64,000 nucleotides of DNA from Opitutales bacterium (GTDB lineage Bacteria; Verrucomicrobiota; Verrucomicrobiia; Opitutales; JAJFLR01), in assembly GCA_021772565.1 (NCBI GenBank), contig JAJFLR010000115.1, forward strand, positions 1 through 64,000. The letters run 5' to 3'. The notes beneath the pieces are model-generated. The model worked only from the letters and a program-made list of their open reading frames with translations, was not told the DNA's origin and ran no database searches. Shown piece by piece: positions 18,660 to 29,243 of this stretch. Both the position numbers and the translations under genes were made by a program. Position 1 is the stretch's first letter; each line of letters starts with the position of its first letter.

Positions 18660-20588
18660 TCATTCCGAAAGATTCTTATAAGTATCATAATAATGAATAG
18701 CAACACCAATGTATGATGGGTCAAACTCAAAAGCTTCATTCACTTCTCTAATAACCATCTCTAAATCGGTTTTCGATCTGTCAGCAAAGGTGATTTTTTC
18801 AAGCATTACTTCAGTAGTCTCAAATCCTTCAGCTACAACTTTATCATTATTACCTACTAAAGAGAACTCATGATATCCATTATAGCGCCCATCATTATTA
18901 ATGATATTATCTACTGCTGCTTTGAGTTTTTGTTGATCAACATTCCGATCTTTTGATCTCGATCCATATAAATTATATAATTTTATTAGCTCGTCATTAA
19001 ACATTTCGTTAGACATTATATCATCCTGTTGCAGTAGTCCTATGAACCTGAATCCACGCGCAAATACATTTCTGACCTTAAAGCCATTAAATATACTTTT
19101 TAACTGCATATCTTTTGAATTTTGCGCTTCTTTTATCCAGTCAGATTCCGGTAAGCCGTTTAAAAAACTAACTTTTGTTGGTTTATATTTAAATGTTTCA
19201 ATACCTAAATAAATTTTCTTACCCATCCAATTTGCATATTCAATTTCTTTTTCAGCATGACGAATCATTCCGTCTGCACCACCGGCAAAGTTTCTATAAT
19301 CCATAATGCCGACGTTATCTAAAATATCGATTAGGTGTTTTGCCGAATCTTTACGTTCACCATTAAAAGTTACGATATAGTTATTATCCTCGGTCCCCTC
19401 ATCAAACCAAAATGGAATATCTACTCCGTAAACTAAATCACTCTTTTCATTAGCAATTAAGTCCATAATCTTTTGATTTAGATCTAGAAATTGTGTCAAA
19501 ATTTTCTCTCTTTCAGGTCCATCAAATCCGAGTAATTGATATGGCTCATTGTCCAAGTGCACCCCATAATAACGTGCATCAGGTTCAACGGCACGGTTGA
19601 AATCAATAATTGCATTTACTTGTGCTAATACCCTAGGATGATGCTCTGATAGTGAGAATTCTGGAAAACCATCCAATGCATGACAAAGTATGTTTTGTTT
19701 TCTGGCAGATTTGATAAATTCTGCAAGTTTACCAGGGTGTTTTAAAACACAAACTACAAAAGGTGTTAAATCATTTTCAAATTTATATGGGATTTGTAAA
19801 AAAAGTTCGCTAATTTTATGATCCTGACAAAATTTAAAAAAAACATCTCTTTCCTTTTGATCCAATAGTAACTTTTCAACTTCCCAAACCCACATGGCAC
19901 GAACTGTATTTCTTGCTGATCCAGGCTTAAGTTTTCTTGAATCACTAAATGGTGGCATGCTATCCGGACTGGATTTAAAATTAATATCATCAATAAAAAT
20001 TGTTCCCTTTCCTGGCACGGTAAAATTAAAAACAATAGTCGATGCCTCATTAGAACCTAAATTAAATTGACTCCAAGGAATAACGACTTCCTGCCATTGA
20101 GTGGTAACTGAACCTTTCATAAATTTATCACAAACTCCGGCAGATCGTGAATCATCTTTTTTAAACCAATTTGGATCTGCTGCCTGTACTGAAAAATTTT
20201 CTCCACCCTCTTCACCTTTCACAAAAAATGATAAATATTGATGATCAACAATATTTAGAAACTTTCTCTCTACAACAGGTAATTCTTCATCAAATAAATG
20301 TAACCAAACACCAGCCCATCCTTCATCTTTTTTATATGAAATTTTCATTGATCGGCCACCCACACCACGGTAAACATCCCTGACTAGATGAATTCGAGCC
20401 TCTGACTTGCCTCTACCAAAATGATTATAGAATCCACCCTGATCAGTAAGCAATCCTCTGTCGAAATCCCAAACTGGTAGTATTTCTGAATTACTCATTA
20501 GACCCGTCATAATTAAAATATTTATATTTAAAACGATAATTAATCGTAAATTAAATAATTTCTTTTTCTTTATAATCTCTAATAGCAT
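18660..20588 (-). CDS. Secreted protein: CBM/jelly-roll-like N-terminal domain plus TIM-barrel-like (glycoside-hydrolase-like) domain
   Basis: PVWDFDRGLL...VQAADPNWF...WQEVVIPWSQFNLGSNE...GTIFIDDINFK, then AMWVWEVEKLL, YGVHLDNEPYQLLGFDG, IDILDNVGIMDYRNFAGG. Confidence 0.6.
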   Translation of the reverse strand: MLLEIIKKKKLFNLRLIIVLNINILIMTGLMSNSEILPVWDFDRGLLTDQGGFYNHFGRGKSEARIHLVRDVYRGVGGRSMKISYKKDEGWAGVWLHLFDEELPVVERKFLNIVDHQYLSFFVKGEEGGENFSVQAADPNWFKKDDSRSAGVCDKFMKGSVTTQWQEVVIPWSQFNLGSNEASTIVFNFTVPGKGTIFIDDINFKSSPDSMPPFSDSRKLKPGSARNTVRAMWVWEVEKLLLDQKERDVFFKFCQDHKISELFLQIPYKFENDLTPFVVCVLKHPGKLAEFIKSARKQNILCHALDGFPEFSLSEHHPRVLAQVNAIIDFNRAVEPDARYYGVHLDNEPYQLLGFDGPEREKILTQFLDLNQKIMDLIANEKSDLVYGVDIPFWFDEGTEDNNYIVTFNGERKDSAKHLIDILDNVGIMDYRNFAGGADGMIRHAEKEIEYANWMGKKIYLGIETFKYKPTKVSFLNGLPESDWIKEAQNSKDMQLKSIFNGFKVRNVFARGFRFIGLLQQDDIMSNEMFNDELIKLYNLYGSRSKDRNVDQQKLKAAVDNIINNDGRYNGYHEFSLVGNNDKVVAEGFETTEVMLEKITFADRSKTDLEMVIREVNEAFEFDPSYIGVAIHYYDTYKNLSE

Positions 20589-20616
20589 AATACCTTATCT
20601 GTTAATTCTTTAAGTA

Positions 20617-21849
20617 TTAGACATCAAAATCAAGGTTAGGGTCAACAAATATATTTTGAGAATTCTTAATATCTAGTTCAAGTTGAATGCATTTCCTAAC
20701 CGCCTCTGATAACAACATCTTACCATCTCTTAATGCATCTTGCAATAAGTAATCTTGTGGGGTAATTTGAATAAGTTGGTTAGAATTAATATTCTCAGGC
20801 AAATAATCATTTAAATTTTTACTGATATTTCCCGCAAAAATATATATTTTCTTTTGATATTTTGATGCGGTTAACAGTAATTCGGCCGGACCTTTACCGT
20901 TAAAAGAGCTTTGATCAAACGAGCCCTCCCCAGTTAGTATTAATTCAGAATTTTTTATTTTATCTGATAATTGTAACCAGTTTTTAATGAGTTTAAAACC
21001 AGAAATAAAATGTGCATTACTGATTAAATTTAAACCAAAACCGACACCACCTGCGGCACCACATCCAGCTTTATCAATAATTTTATAATCGACCTTGAAA
21101 AAATCGCATAATAAATTTGCCATTTCTTTTGCATAAAACTCAAATCGAGAAAAGTCATTTTTTTTAAGACCTTTCTGTTCCCCATAAATAGCAGCCGCTC
21201 CATTCTCGCCAAAAAGTGGGTTATTGACATCTGTTGCTATAAATATCGGTGGTAATTTTAAATCAGTTTCCATATCCACTTTCACAACATCAGGCCATTT
21301 TTCAGGTGTAATTTTTTCAATCGTTCCCCCTTCTTTATCAAAAAACTTTACCCCTAATGCTTCAAGTGCTCCCATTCCTAAATCGCTCGTTGCACTACCT
21401 CCTACACCGACTATAATCACATCAACTCCAACATTCGCAGCTAATTGAATAAGCTCACCCGTTCCAAAAGTTGATGTTTTCCAAAGGTCTCTTTCACTAT
21501 CGTTCAAGTGCTGCAACCCACTTGCCTGGGCCATTTCTACAATCCCAATTAAATTGTATTGAGACAAATTCAAACTCTCACAGATAGAATCAGGTAAACT
21601 TTTAGTAGTGACTACACCGATGTTCGCATCAATTTTTTTAAATATTGGGTTGCTAACAAATTCACTGACTATTTCTCCATCATAGCAATTTGTCAAAATT
21701 TCGAAAAATCCTTCTCCTCCATCAGATAACGGTGCCTTTTCAATTTTCCAATCAGGGCACAATTCTGTGAAAACTTGCTCAGCAATATTACAAGCCTCAT
21801 GGGCAGTTAGTGAATCCTTAAATTTATCAAATGACAGAAGTACATTCAT
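20617..21849 (-). CDS. Glycerate kinase
   Basis: SFDKFKDSLTAHEACNIAEQ, PLSDGGEGFFEIL, GVGGSATSDLGMGALEALGVKFFD, LILTGEGSFDQSSFNGKGP. Confidence 0.92.
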   Translation of the reverse strand: MNVLLSFDKFKDSLTAHEACNIAEQVFTELCPDWKIEKAPLSDGGEGFFEILTNCYDGEIVSEFVSNPIFKKIDANIGVVTTKSLPDSICESLNLSQYNLIGIVEMAQASGLQHLNDSERDLWKTSTFGTGELIQLAANVGVDVIIVGVGGSATSDLGMGALEALGVKFFDKEGGTIEKITPEKWPDVVKVDMETDLKLPPIFIATDVNNPLFGENGAAAIYGEQKGLKKNDFSRFEFYAKEMANLLCDFFKVDYKIIDKAGCGAAGGVGFGLNLISNAHFISGFKLIKNWLQLSDKIKNSELILTGEGSFDQSSFNGKGPAELLLTASKYQKKIYIFAGNISKNLNDYLPENINSNQLIQITPQDYLLQDALRDGKMLLSEAVRKCIQLELDIKNSQNIFVDPNLDFDV

Positions 21850-21900
21850 TTAAAATTATTTTTTAAAGTTCGAAATATTAAAATTATTGATACAATTAAA

Positions 21901-22830
21901 TTAACGATTCATTGAATGAGAATGAATAATTTCGTGATCTTTTGCCGGTTCTAAATGCGTAGTGACTAAAGTGTTGGAGCCAATGGAATCTCTTAAATTA
22001 TCCTCAATTTCAGTAGCTTTTTCATGAGCAAATTTTAATTGAGTTTCATCATCAAAGACTAAATGAAAATCAATCCAATATCCACTCCCAGTATTTCTAA
22101 TTCTAAGTAAATGATATGATATATTTAATCGATCTGTTTCCTTTCTTAATGCCTTTTCAATTTTATTGCGCGACTTCTCATCTACTGTATCCATCAACCC
22201 AACAAAACTTTCTTTCATTAATCCAAAACCTGAATAAAGAATATTAGATGCGACCAGTATGGCACATATAGGATCAAAATGAAGCCATCCGGTCACCCAC
22301 ACTAACGCAAGCCCAATTATAACACCCAAACTGGTCCAGGCATCAGTCAGAACATGATGGCCATTCGCTCTAATAATAATTGAACCATGTTTCTTACCCA
22401 ATCGAATTAAATAGAGCCCTAATATTCCATTAATTAATAACGCTAACAATGTTAGGCTTGTACCAAAGCCAATATTTTCTAACGCCAGACCAGCCAACCA
22501 TTTTTTAATAGCATCATAAATAATAAAAATTGCAGCCATAACAATCATGGCACCCTCGAAACCTGCAGAAAAAAAGCTAATTTTCGCATAACCATATGGA
22601 TGATTAGGGTCAGCTGGCTTATTTGATAATTGCTGACTAAAGGCGGCAAATCCGACGGCAACTACATGCACTATCGATTCAACTGCGTCACTTAATATTG
22701 CGGAGGATCCAGTTAGAAAATAGGCACCCACTTTGATTATCAACATTAAGACACCAACCACCAGTGATATATTCATTGCCCGTCGCAAGACAACTTTAGA
22801 AGAAATTTCTTCAGATATTTTTGAGCTCAA
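21901..22830 (-). CDS. Cation diffusion facilitator family transporter
   Basis: TGSSAILSDAVESIVH, DPNHPYGYAKISFFSAGFEG, ANGHHVLTDAWTSLGVIIGL. Confidence 0.92.
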   Translation of the reverse strand: MSSKISEEISSKVVLRRAMNISLVVGVLMLIIKVGAYFLTGSSAILSDAVESIVHVVAVGFAAFSQQLSNKPADPNHPYGYAKISFFSAGFEGAMIVMAAIFIIYDAIKKWLAGLALENIGFGTSLTLLALLINGILGLYLIRLGKKHGSIIIRANGHHVLTDAWTSLGVIIGLALVWVTGWLHFDPICAILVASNILYSGFGLMKESFVGLMDTVDEKSRNKIEKALRKETDRLNISYHLLRIRNTGSGYWIDFHLVFDDETQLKFAHEKATEIEDNLRDSIGSNTLVTTHLEPAKDHEIIHSHSMNR

Positions 22831-22835
22831 TTTTT

Positions 22836-24260
22836 TTATAAAATATTTTCGGTCTTAAAATCTAAAGAATCAGGATAACGTTTTATCCAGGAGTTCACTT
22901 CACTCAAAAATAAATCAACCTGATTACTAGCATTGCCGGTTAATCGATTATAATCACCAAGTATCTCATCAAGAATTTTTCTGTCCAAATTAACTCGATC
23001 ATCTTCAGCTAATCTGGAAATTAGGTCATTTTCATTAATTTCTCCCAAACGGATATCTTTGGCTACCGATATTGCATGTTCTTTAATTGCATCGTGTGCT
23101 GCTTCTCTTCCAGCTCCATTCTTCACCGCTTTCATAAGAATCGTAGTCGTTACCAGGAATGGAAGATAACGGCCATTCTCCTTTTCAATAGCGGCGGGAT
23201 AAACCTCCATTTGATTTAAAACTGTAATAAATGTTTCGAGTAAACCATCAATAACAAAAAAGCTATCTGGAATTGCTACTCTTCTAACAACTGAACAGGA
23301 GACATCACCCTCATTCCATTGATCTCCAGCTACATTGGAAATCATTGTAAGATACCCTTTAAGAACTTGTTGAAATCCACAAATTCGCTCGCAACTACGA
23401 GCATTCATTTTGTGCGGCATCGCAGATGATCCGACTTGACCCTCACCAAAGCCTTCACTTGCAAGTTCATGCCCGGCCATAATACGTAATGTTTTTGCAA
23501 AACTCACAGGTGCGCATGTCAGTTGATTGAGCAAACTTATCACTTCAAAATCTAAACTGCGCGGATAAACTTGCCCGACAATTTTAAATGAATTATTAAA
23601 TCCAAGATGCTTAATAATATTATCTTCCAGCAATGATACTTTAGTTACATCATCTCCAAACAATGTTAACTGATCAATCTGGGTACCAACGGCACCCTTA
23701 ATTCCACGAATAGGATAACGTTCAACTAATTGCTCAAAATTTCTGACGACTAAAAGTAATTCTTCACCGTACATTGCAAAGCGCTTGCCTAAAGTGGTAG
23801 GCTGTGCAGCCACATTGTGAGACTTTCCAGAAATTAAAACGTTTTTGTACTGCTCTGCTTTTTTGGAAAGAATAACCATCGCAGCAACAGATTTTTTTAA
23901 AGTCAATTGTAACGACTTGTAAATCTGAATTTGCTCAACATTCTCCGTGAGATCCCTACTCGTCATTCCTTTATGGATATGTTGATGTCCAGCCAGTGAA
24001 TTAAATTCTTCTATTTTCGCTTTTACATCATGCTTCGTAATTACTTCTCTCTTCTTAATCGAATCCAGATCGACTTTATTTTTAACTGACTCATAATCAT
24101 TAATTTCATTTTGTGAGACATCCAAACCGAGTTCTTTTTGTGATTTAAGAACGGCAATCCAAAAATTTCTTTCCATTAAGATTTTTTCGTGCACTGACCA
24201 TATAGACTTCATCGATGATGATGCATAACGCTCAGCCAGTATATTTGGAATTATTTCCAT
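22836..24260 (-). CDS. purB: Adenylosuccinate lyase
   Basis: HIHKGMTSRDLTENVEQ, GQVGSSAMPHKMNARSCERICG, PYLPFLVTTTILM-like C-terminal region. Confidence 0.93.
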   Translation of the reverse strand: MEIIPNILAERYASSSMKSIWSVHEKILMERNFWIAVLKSQKELGLDVSQNEINDYESVKNKVDLDSIKKREVITKHDVKAKIEEFNSLAGHQHIHKGMTSRDLTENVEQIQIYKSLQLTLKKSVAAMVILSKKAEQYKNVLISGKSHNVAAQPTTLGKRFAMYGEELLLVVRNFEQLVERYPIRGIKGAVGTQIDQLTLFGDDVTKVSLLEDNIIKHLGFNNSFKIVGQVYPRSLDFEVISLLNQLTCAPVSFAKTLRIMAGHELASEGFGEGQVGSSAMPHKMNARSCERICGFQQVLKGYLTMISNVAGDQWNEGDVSCSVVRRVAIPDSFFVIDGLLETFITVLNQMEVYPAAIEKENGRYLPFLVTTTILMKAVKNGAGREAAHDAIKEHAISVAKDIRLGEINENDLISRLAEDDRVNLDRKILDEILGDYNRLTGNASNQVDLFLSEVNSWIKRYPDSLDFKTENIL

Positions 24261-24305
24261 GCTTAATTATTATAATAAAGATATAAATTTTAAATTTAAT
24301 AAATA

Positions 24306-25421
24306 TTAAGAATAGATAACCGCTCCACGCAAGAGTTGATCTTGATCAAATTTATCATACATTAAATTATTTAAACGAATAGCTTGATCCATATTAAGTG
24401 GCGACATACCGCTAAACGGAGTCAAAGCTTGATCATCAGCCAAAATGACAGGTGCCCGATAATTAAAAAGGTAATCTAATTTTTTATTTTGCAATAAAGC
24501 ACTCAATAAAGTTGCTCCCCCTTCAAATAATATTCCAACAATATTTTGTTCTGAAGATTTCTCACAAAATAAATTAAAAAATTCTAAATCCTTGGAAGTA
24601 TCGATTTCCCAAAATTCTATATCAAGTTCTGCTAATTTATTTTTCTTAATCAGATTACTGTTTACTGAAGTAACCACAGTTGTATTTTTTTTAAACTCGT
24701 CGGAATAAACATTATATAATTTATCATTAACAGTACTTAATTTTCTATCAAAGATAAATCTTTTCGGACACCAGATATCGTCACCCAGACGACTCGTTAG
24801 ACTTGGGTTGTCAGCAATCACTGTTTGTGAGCCGACAGCAATTGCCGGAAAAAGACGTCGCCATTTCATAACATCAGTACGCGCTTTCTCTCCGGTTATC
24901 CATTTCGATTGTTTAGCACGCGTTGCAATTTTACCATCAAGAGTTGTAGCTACTTTTGCGGCTAAGAATGGCGAACTATTTTTTATCCAATGATTAAAAA
25001 GCAAATTTAAATCAGAACACTCTTCAGCTAAAATATTATTAATGACGTTGATCCCATTTTTCTTTAAAATCTCAATGCCTTTACTGGAATGTAATGGATT
25101 GGAATCGGTAGCGCCAATAACAACATTCTTAATTTTAGAATTAATAATTACGTCAGTACAAGCTCCAGTCCTGCCCATTGTCGAACACGGCTCGAGAGTT
25201 ACATAAAGCACAGTATCAGAAGAAATATCATTATCCAATTTAGAAATTGCTTCAACTTCAGCATGATTAGTTCCAGCCCTACGATGAAATCCTTCGGCAA
25301 CAATATTGTCATTATCCACTATAACAGAACCGACCATAGGGTTTGGGTGCGTAGTTCCCCACCCCTTTCTAGCAAGCTCAATTGCCCGTCTCATATATTT
25401 AATATTGTCGTCAGCTGACAC
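24306..25421 (-). CDS. ribD: Bifunctional riboflavin biosynthesis deaminase/reductase
   Basis: MRRAIELARKGWGTTHPNPMVGSVIV, HAEVEAI, LYVTLEPCSTMGRTGACTD, KWITGEKARTDVMKWR. Confidence 0.95.
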   Translation of the reverse strand: MSADDNIKYMRRAIELARKGWGTTHPNPMVGSVIVDNDNIVAEGFHRRAGTNHAEVEAISKLDNDISSDTVLYVTLEPCSTMGRTGACTDVIINSKIKNVVIGATDSNPLHSSKGIEILKKNGINVINNILAEECSDLNLLFNHWIKNSSPFLAAKVATTLDGKIATRAKQSKWITGEKARTDVMKWRRLFPAIAVGSQTVIADNPSLTSRLGDDIWCPKRFIFDRKLSTVNDKLYNVYSDEFKKNTTVVTSVNSNLIKKNKLAELDIEFWEIDTSKDLEFFNLFCEKSSEQNIVGILFEGGATLLSALLQNKKLDYLFNYRAPVILADDQALTPFSGMSPLNMDQAIRLNNLMYDKFDQDQLLRGAVIYS

Positions 25422-25521
25422 GTTTGATATTCATTAAAGATTATGATTATAAATTCAGTATTATATTTTGCTCACATTGTTCATTAAACAAGTCCATAAT
25501 TTATACGATATAATTTAAATT

Positions 25522-26121
25522 ATGAGTGATGACAAAATTATAAATAAGACAATGGATTGGGATTTGCGCTATAGAGAAAATGATACACCATGGGAAGAAG
25601 GAGAAGCTGCACCACCACTAGTTGAGTTTCTGGAAAAAAATTCTGTCCACGGTAAAGTTCTAGTACCGGGTTGTGGCTTTGGTCATGATGTAAGATTACT
25701 GGCCAGCCAGGGAGCAATAGCCATCGGCATGGATATTTCTAAATTTGCAATTGAGAAAGCTCATTCATTTTTAAAATTGAACAATGAAGATTATATTTTG
25801 GCAGACTATTTTGCATCTCCTAAAAATTTATCTAATGAATTTGATTGGGTATTTGAACACACATGCTTTTGTGCAATTGATCCTTCACAGCGTGATAAAT
25901 ATATTTCATCGACTCATAAAATTTTAAAAAATAACGGGAAATTGCTAGCAATTTTTTTTACACATACTGAAAATAATGGGAAACCTCCTCATCAAATCGA
26001 AAGCAATGAAATTGATATTCTGTTTAAATCAAAATTTAAAACACTGAAAATTATTACTCCAAATAAATTTCATGAGGGGAGAAAAGGAAACGAGCAACTG
26101 CGTCTGATGGAAAAGATTTAG
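25522..26121 (+). CDS. SAM-dependent methyltransferase (thiopurine methyltransferase-like)
   Basis: WDLRYRENDTPWEEGEAAPPLVEF, VLVPGCGFGHDVRLLA, FEHTCFCAIDPSQRDKY. Confidence 0.87.
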   Translation: MSDDKIINKTMDWDLRYRENDTPWEEGEAAPPLVEFLEKNSVHGKVLVPGCGFGHDVRLLASQGAIAIGMDISKFAIEKAHSFLKLNNEDYILADYFASPKNLSNEFDWVFEHTCFCAIDPSQRDKYISSTHKILKNNGKLLAIFFTHTENNGKPPHQIESNEIDILFKSKFKTLKIITPNKFHEGRKGNEQLRLMEKI

Positions 26122-26167
26122 TTTTATCTTGTTTGTGATTTTTTTTTAGATTATACGATTAAGCCTT

Positions 26168-26196
26168 GACTCAGATTAGGTTTTTCCAGTCTGAGT
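26168..26196. other. Hairpin upstream of infA (actcagattagg-ttttt-ccagtctgagt)
   Basis: 11-bp stem with one bulge; no U-tract follows on the + strand. Confidence 0.55.
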
Positions 26197-26242
26197 GCTG
26201 TGAGAAATTACTGAATGTAAATTAATAGATAAATATATTTTT

Positions 26243-26518
26243 ATGGCAGATGAAGAAATGATAGAAGTTGAAGGCAAAGTTGTAGCAGTTTTGCCTGGAA
26301 CAATGTTCAGGGTTGAATTGGCAAATGGCCACAATGTCCTGGCACACATTTCTGGAAAGTTAAGAAAGAACTTTATTAAATTAACTGTCGGCGACATGGT
26401 AAATATGGAGATGAACAAATATGATTTACACAAAGCCCGCATAATTTATCGATTGAGAAAAAATCAAAGACAACGCAATGCACCAATTAGAAGTTTTGGT
26501 CCTAAAAGAAGAAGATAG
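26243..26518 (+). CDS. infA: Translation initiation factor IF-1
   Basis: [49 protein letters not shown]. Confidence 0.96.
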   Translation: MADEEMIEVEGKVVAVLPGTMFRVELANGHNVLAHISGKLRKNFIKLTVGDMVNMEMNKYDLHKARIIYRLRKNQRQRNAPIRSFGPKRRR

Positions 26519-26601
26519 CACAGTTTAATTCCCATGCGCGTTTTCAATAACGATTGCGTAATTTTACCAGCCTAAAATTATAATTAATAAAGGTATAAAA
26601 A

Positions 26602-27693
26602 GTGCCAGCGAATACCCTCAAATCATCATTATTTAATTATGATTTACCGGAAAACTTAATTGCACAATATCCGCTACAAAATAGAGATGAATCAAAGTTA
26701 CTGGTAGTTAACAGAAATAATAAATCAGTTTCGCATCATACTTTTAAAGAGTTCCCGAAACTAATTCCAACAGAGAGTATACTTTTCAGAAATAACGTAT
26801 CAGTAATTAAGGCTAGAATTTTTGCCCAAAAAATTTCGGGCGGACGCGTTGAATGCCTTTTACTAAGACCAACAAACTCCAACAATGAATGGTGGTGTTT
26901 GCTAAAGCCGGGAAAAAAATTAACAGTTGAAAACCAATTTCAGGTAAAGGGAGAATTCATCGCAACCGTTATGGAAAAATCTACAAACGGTGAATACAGA
27001 ATTAAATTTAATTTATTTAATAGTAACAGTGTTCTGGATTTGTCAGAAAAAATTGGTGAAACACCGTTGCCCCCATACATAAAAAGATCACACAGTGATT
27101 CCAAAAATTCAAAAGATATTGTAAGATATCAAACAATTTATGCATCTGATGACTGTAAAGGCGCAGTCGCTGCACCCACTGCCGGCTTACATTTTAGCAA
27201 TAAAATTTTTGATGAACTAATAGAACAAAACATAAAAATCCATGATCTAACACTCAATGTCGGTGCCGGAACATTTCGACCTGTTAAAACTGAAAACATT
27301 GAGAATCATTTGATGCATAAAGAAACTTATAACATCCCCCACGAAGCGTGTAATGCATTACTATCTAAAAATACCGGAACCAAATTAGCTATTGGCACAA
27401 CCACTGTTAGAGCAATAGAAGACTTTGCACTTAAGTTTGAGAAAAAAATTTTGCCTGAAGCCAACTTTAATTCAGATGCAAATGTATTTATTTACCCACC
27501 TGAAAAATTTAAAGTCACTGATGCTTTACTTACAAATTTTCACTTACCCTACTCCACTCTATTGTGTATGGTTGCTGCATTTTTGTCTCCCGGAGATTTA
27601 GAAGGTATTGATTGGCTTAAAGAAATATATCGTATTGCAATAGAAAAAAAATATAGATTCTACAGTTATGGTGATGCTATGCTTATTTTATAA
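26602..27693 (+). CDS. queA: S-adenosylmethionine:tRNA ribosyltransferase-isomerase
   Basis: FNYDLPENLIAQYPLQNRDESKLLVV, AAPTAGLHFS, LTLNVGAGTFRPV, LLTNFHLPYSTLLCMVAAF; GTG start. Confidence 0.96.
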   Translation: MPANTLKSSLFNYDLPENLIAQYPLQNRDESKLLVVNRNNKSVSHHTFKEFPKLIPTESILFRNNVSVIKARIFAQKISGGRVECLLLRPTNSNNEWWCLLKPGKKLTVENQFQVKGEFIATVMEKSTNGEYRIKFNLFNSNSVLDLSEKIGETPLPPYIKRSHSDSKNSKDIVRYQTIYASDDCKGAVAAPTAGLHFSNKIFDELIEQNIKIHDLTLNVGAGTFRPVKTENIENHLMHKETYNIPHEACNALLSKNTGTKLAIGTTTVRAIEDFALKFEKKILPEANFNSDANVFIYPPEKFKVTDALLTNFHLPYSTLLCMVAAFLSPGDLEGIDWLKEIYRIAIEKKYRFYSYGDAMLIL

Positions 27694-27758
27694 TTCAATT
27701 AAAATTATAGCCTCACTTAAATCTCACTCATTCTTTCTGGTTTGAAAATGCTCTATTA

Positions 27759-28304
27759 ATGACAGACATAAATAATAAATCACATAATTTAGATTTCAAG
27801 GATTTGGTTGATGAATACTACACTCCACTCTTTAGATTTGGTTATAGTTTAAGTAAAAGTGAAGATGCCGCCGGTGATTTAACTCAACAAACTTTTTATA
27901 TCTGGGCAAAAAAAGGTGATACATTACGCGATGCCTCGAAAGTTAAATCTTGGTTGTTTACTACATTATACAGAGAATTTTTGAGAATCAAAAGAAAGGA
28001 AGGTACAACCACCACATTTGAGCCTGAAATTATGGAACTTGAACTGCCAGTAGTGGAGTCAAATATTGTGACAGTTCTCGATGCCAATGATACAGTCAAA
28101 TGCCTGCAAGAAGTAGACGAAATATACCGCGTCCCACTCACACTATATTATCTGAATGAGCTTGCTTACAAAGAGATAGCCGCTGCGCTTGATCTACCTA
28201 TCGGCACTGTGATGTCCAGATTATCTCGAGGCAAATCACAATTAAAATCGATTATTTTAGAAAAAGAACGAAATAAAAATGAAATAAAAACCTCTAATCT
28301 TTAG
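27759..28304 (+). CDS. ECF-family RNA polymerase sigma factor
   Basis: YYTPLFRFGYSLSKSEDAAGDLTQQTFYIWAKK; NELAYKEIAAALDLPIGTVMSRLSRGKSQL. Confidence 0.92.
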   Translation: MTDINNKSHNLDFKDLVDEYYTPLFRFGYSLSKSEDAAGDLTQQTFYIWAKKGDTLRDASKVKSWLFTTLYREFLRIKRKEGTTTTFEPEIMELELPVVESNIVTVLDANDTVKCLQEVDEIYRVPLTLYYLNELAYKEIAAALDLPIGTVMSRLSRGKSQLKSIILEKERNKNEIKTSNL

Positions 28305-28384
28305 AACTCTGCAGTATTTACACTTATAAAAATTTTTTTATATTAGGTTCATTAAATTTAAAAACATAACAAGATATTGAGTGA

Positions 28385-29173
28385 ATGAATAATTCAGAAA
28401 TCAAAAAAATTTTACAGGCTTATCGCCCTGAAATAGATCAGCTAGAGGATGAGAAAATTAAGAAAGCTCTAGAAGCAGCTGCAAACAATACAGAGATTAA
28501 AGCATTCTTAGACAATGAGCTAGAATTCGATTCAGCAATATCACAAAAATTAAAATCGATCCAACCTCCCGCTGATTTAAGGAATAAAATTTTAAGTATT
28601 GTTGAAACAACGGAAAATGATCTTTCAAAACCAAATTTACTTTCCGGCAAATCAGTTACAACAAATAATATAGTTTGGTGGAAGCAGGCAATGCCACTTT
28701 CGATAGCAGCATGTTTTATGATAATCTTAGCGCTCGGTGTTGTTTTTATTAATCAAACTAAAATTAATAAGCAGCACGATGAGCTAAATTTATTGATTCA
28801 AGCAGTTGCTGAAAATGCTAAAAATTCTCCAAAGCTGGAGTATAAAAACAATCAACTCGTCGAATTAACCCGATTTTTAAATGACAGCAATTCTCCCAGC
28901 CCAAATAAATTACCTAAATCAATTGAAGATTTAAAAAGCATTGGTTGTGTTACTATGGATATAAAGGGACATCCAATGAGCATGATTTGCTTTAAGGGAG
29001 ATAGACTATACCATCTTTATGTCACTGAACAAAATAAGCTGCCTGATTTGAATAATAATAAACCGACTATCAATAATTGGGGAGAGATAACTACAGCTGC
29101 ATGGACAATCAATAATCAACTTTATATTCTGTCTGCTGAAGGAGACTCAAATGTTTATAATGATATTTTATAA
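28385..29173 (+). CDS. Putative anti-sigma factor (membrane)
   Basis: Directly downstream of the sigma gene; single TM (MPLSIAACFMIILALGVVFI) with a C-terminal extracytoplasmic domain. Confidence 0.65.
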   Translation: MNNSEIKKILQAYRPEIDQLEDEKIKKALEAAANNTEIKAFLDNELEFDSAISQKLKSIQPPADLRNKILSIVETTENDLSKPNLLSGKSVTTNNIVWWKQAMPLSIAACFMIILALGVVFINQTKINKQHDELNLLIQAVAENAKNSPKLEYKNNQLVELTRFLNDSNSPSPNKLPKSIEDLKSIGCVTMDIKGHPMSMICFKGDRLYHLYVTEQNKLPDLNNNKPTINNWGEITTAAWTINNQLYILSAEGDSNVYNDIL

Positions 29174-29243
29174 CATCAACTGCTGAAAAATAATTTTAAT
29201 TCTAAATATTGACTCAATCCAAACAAATTTAACAATACATACT

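Noticed and set aside
5896-27693. queG and queA as a queuosine gene cluster
   Set aside because: About 20 kb apart with unrelated genes between; simple co-occurrence.
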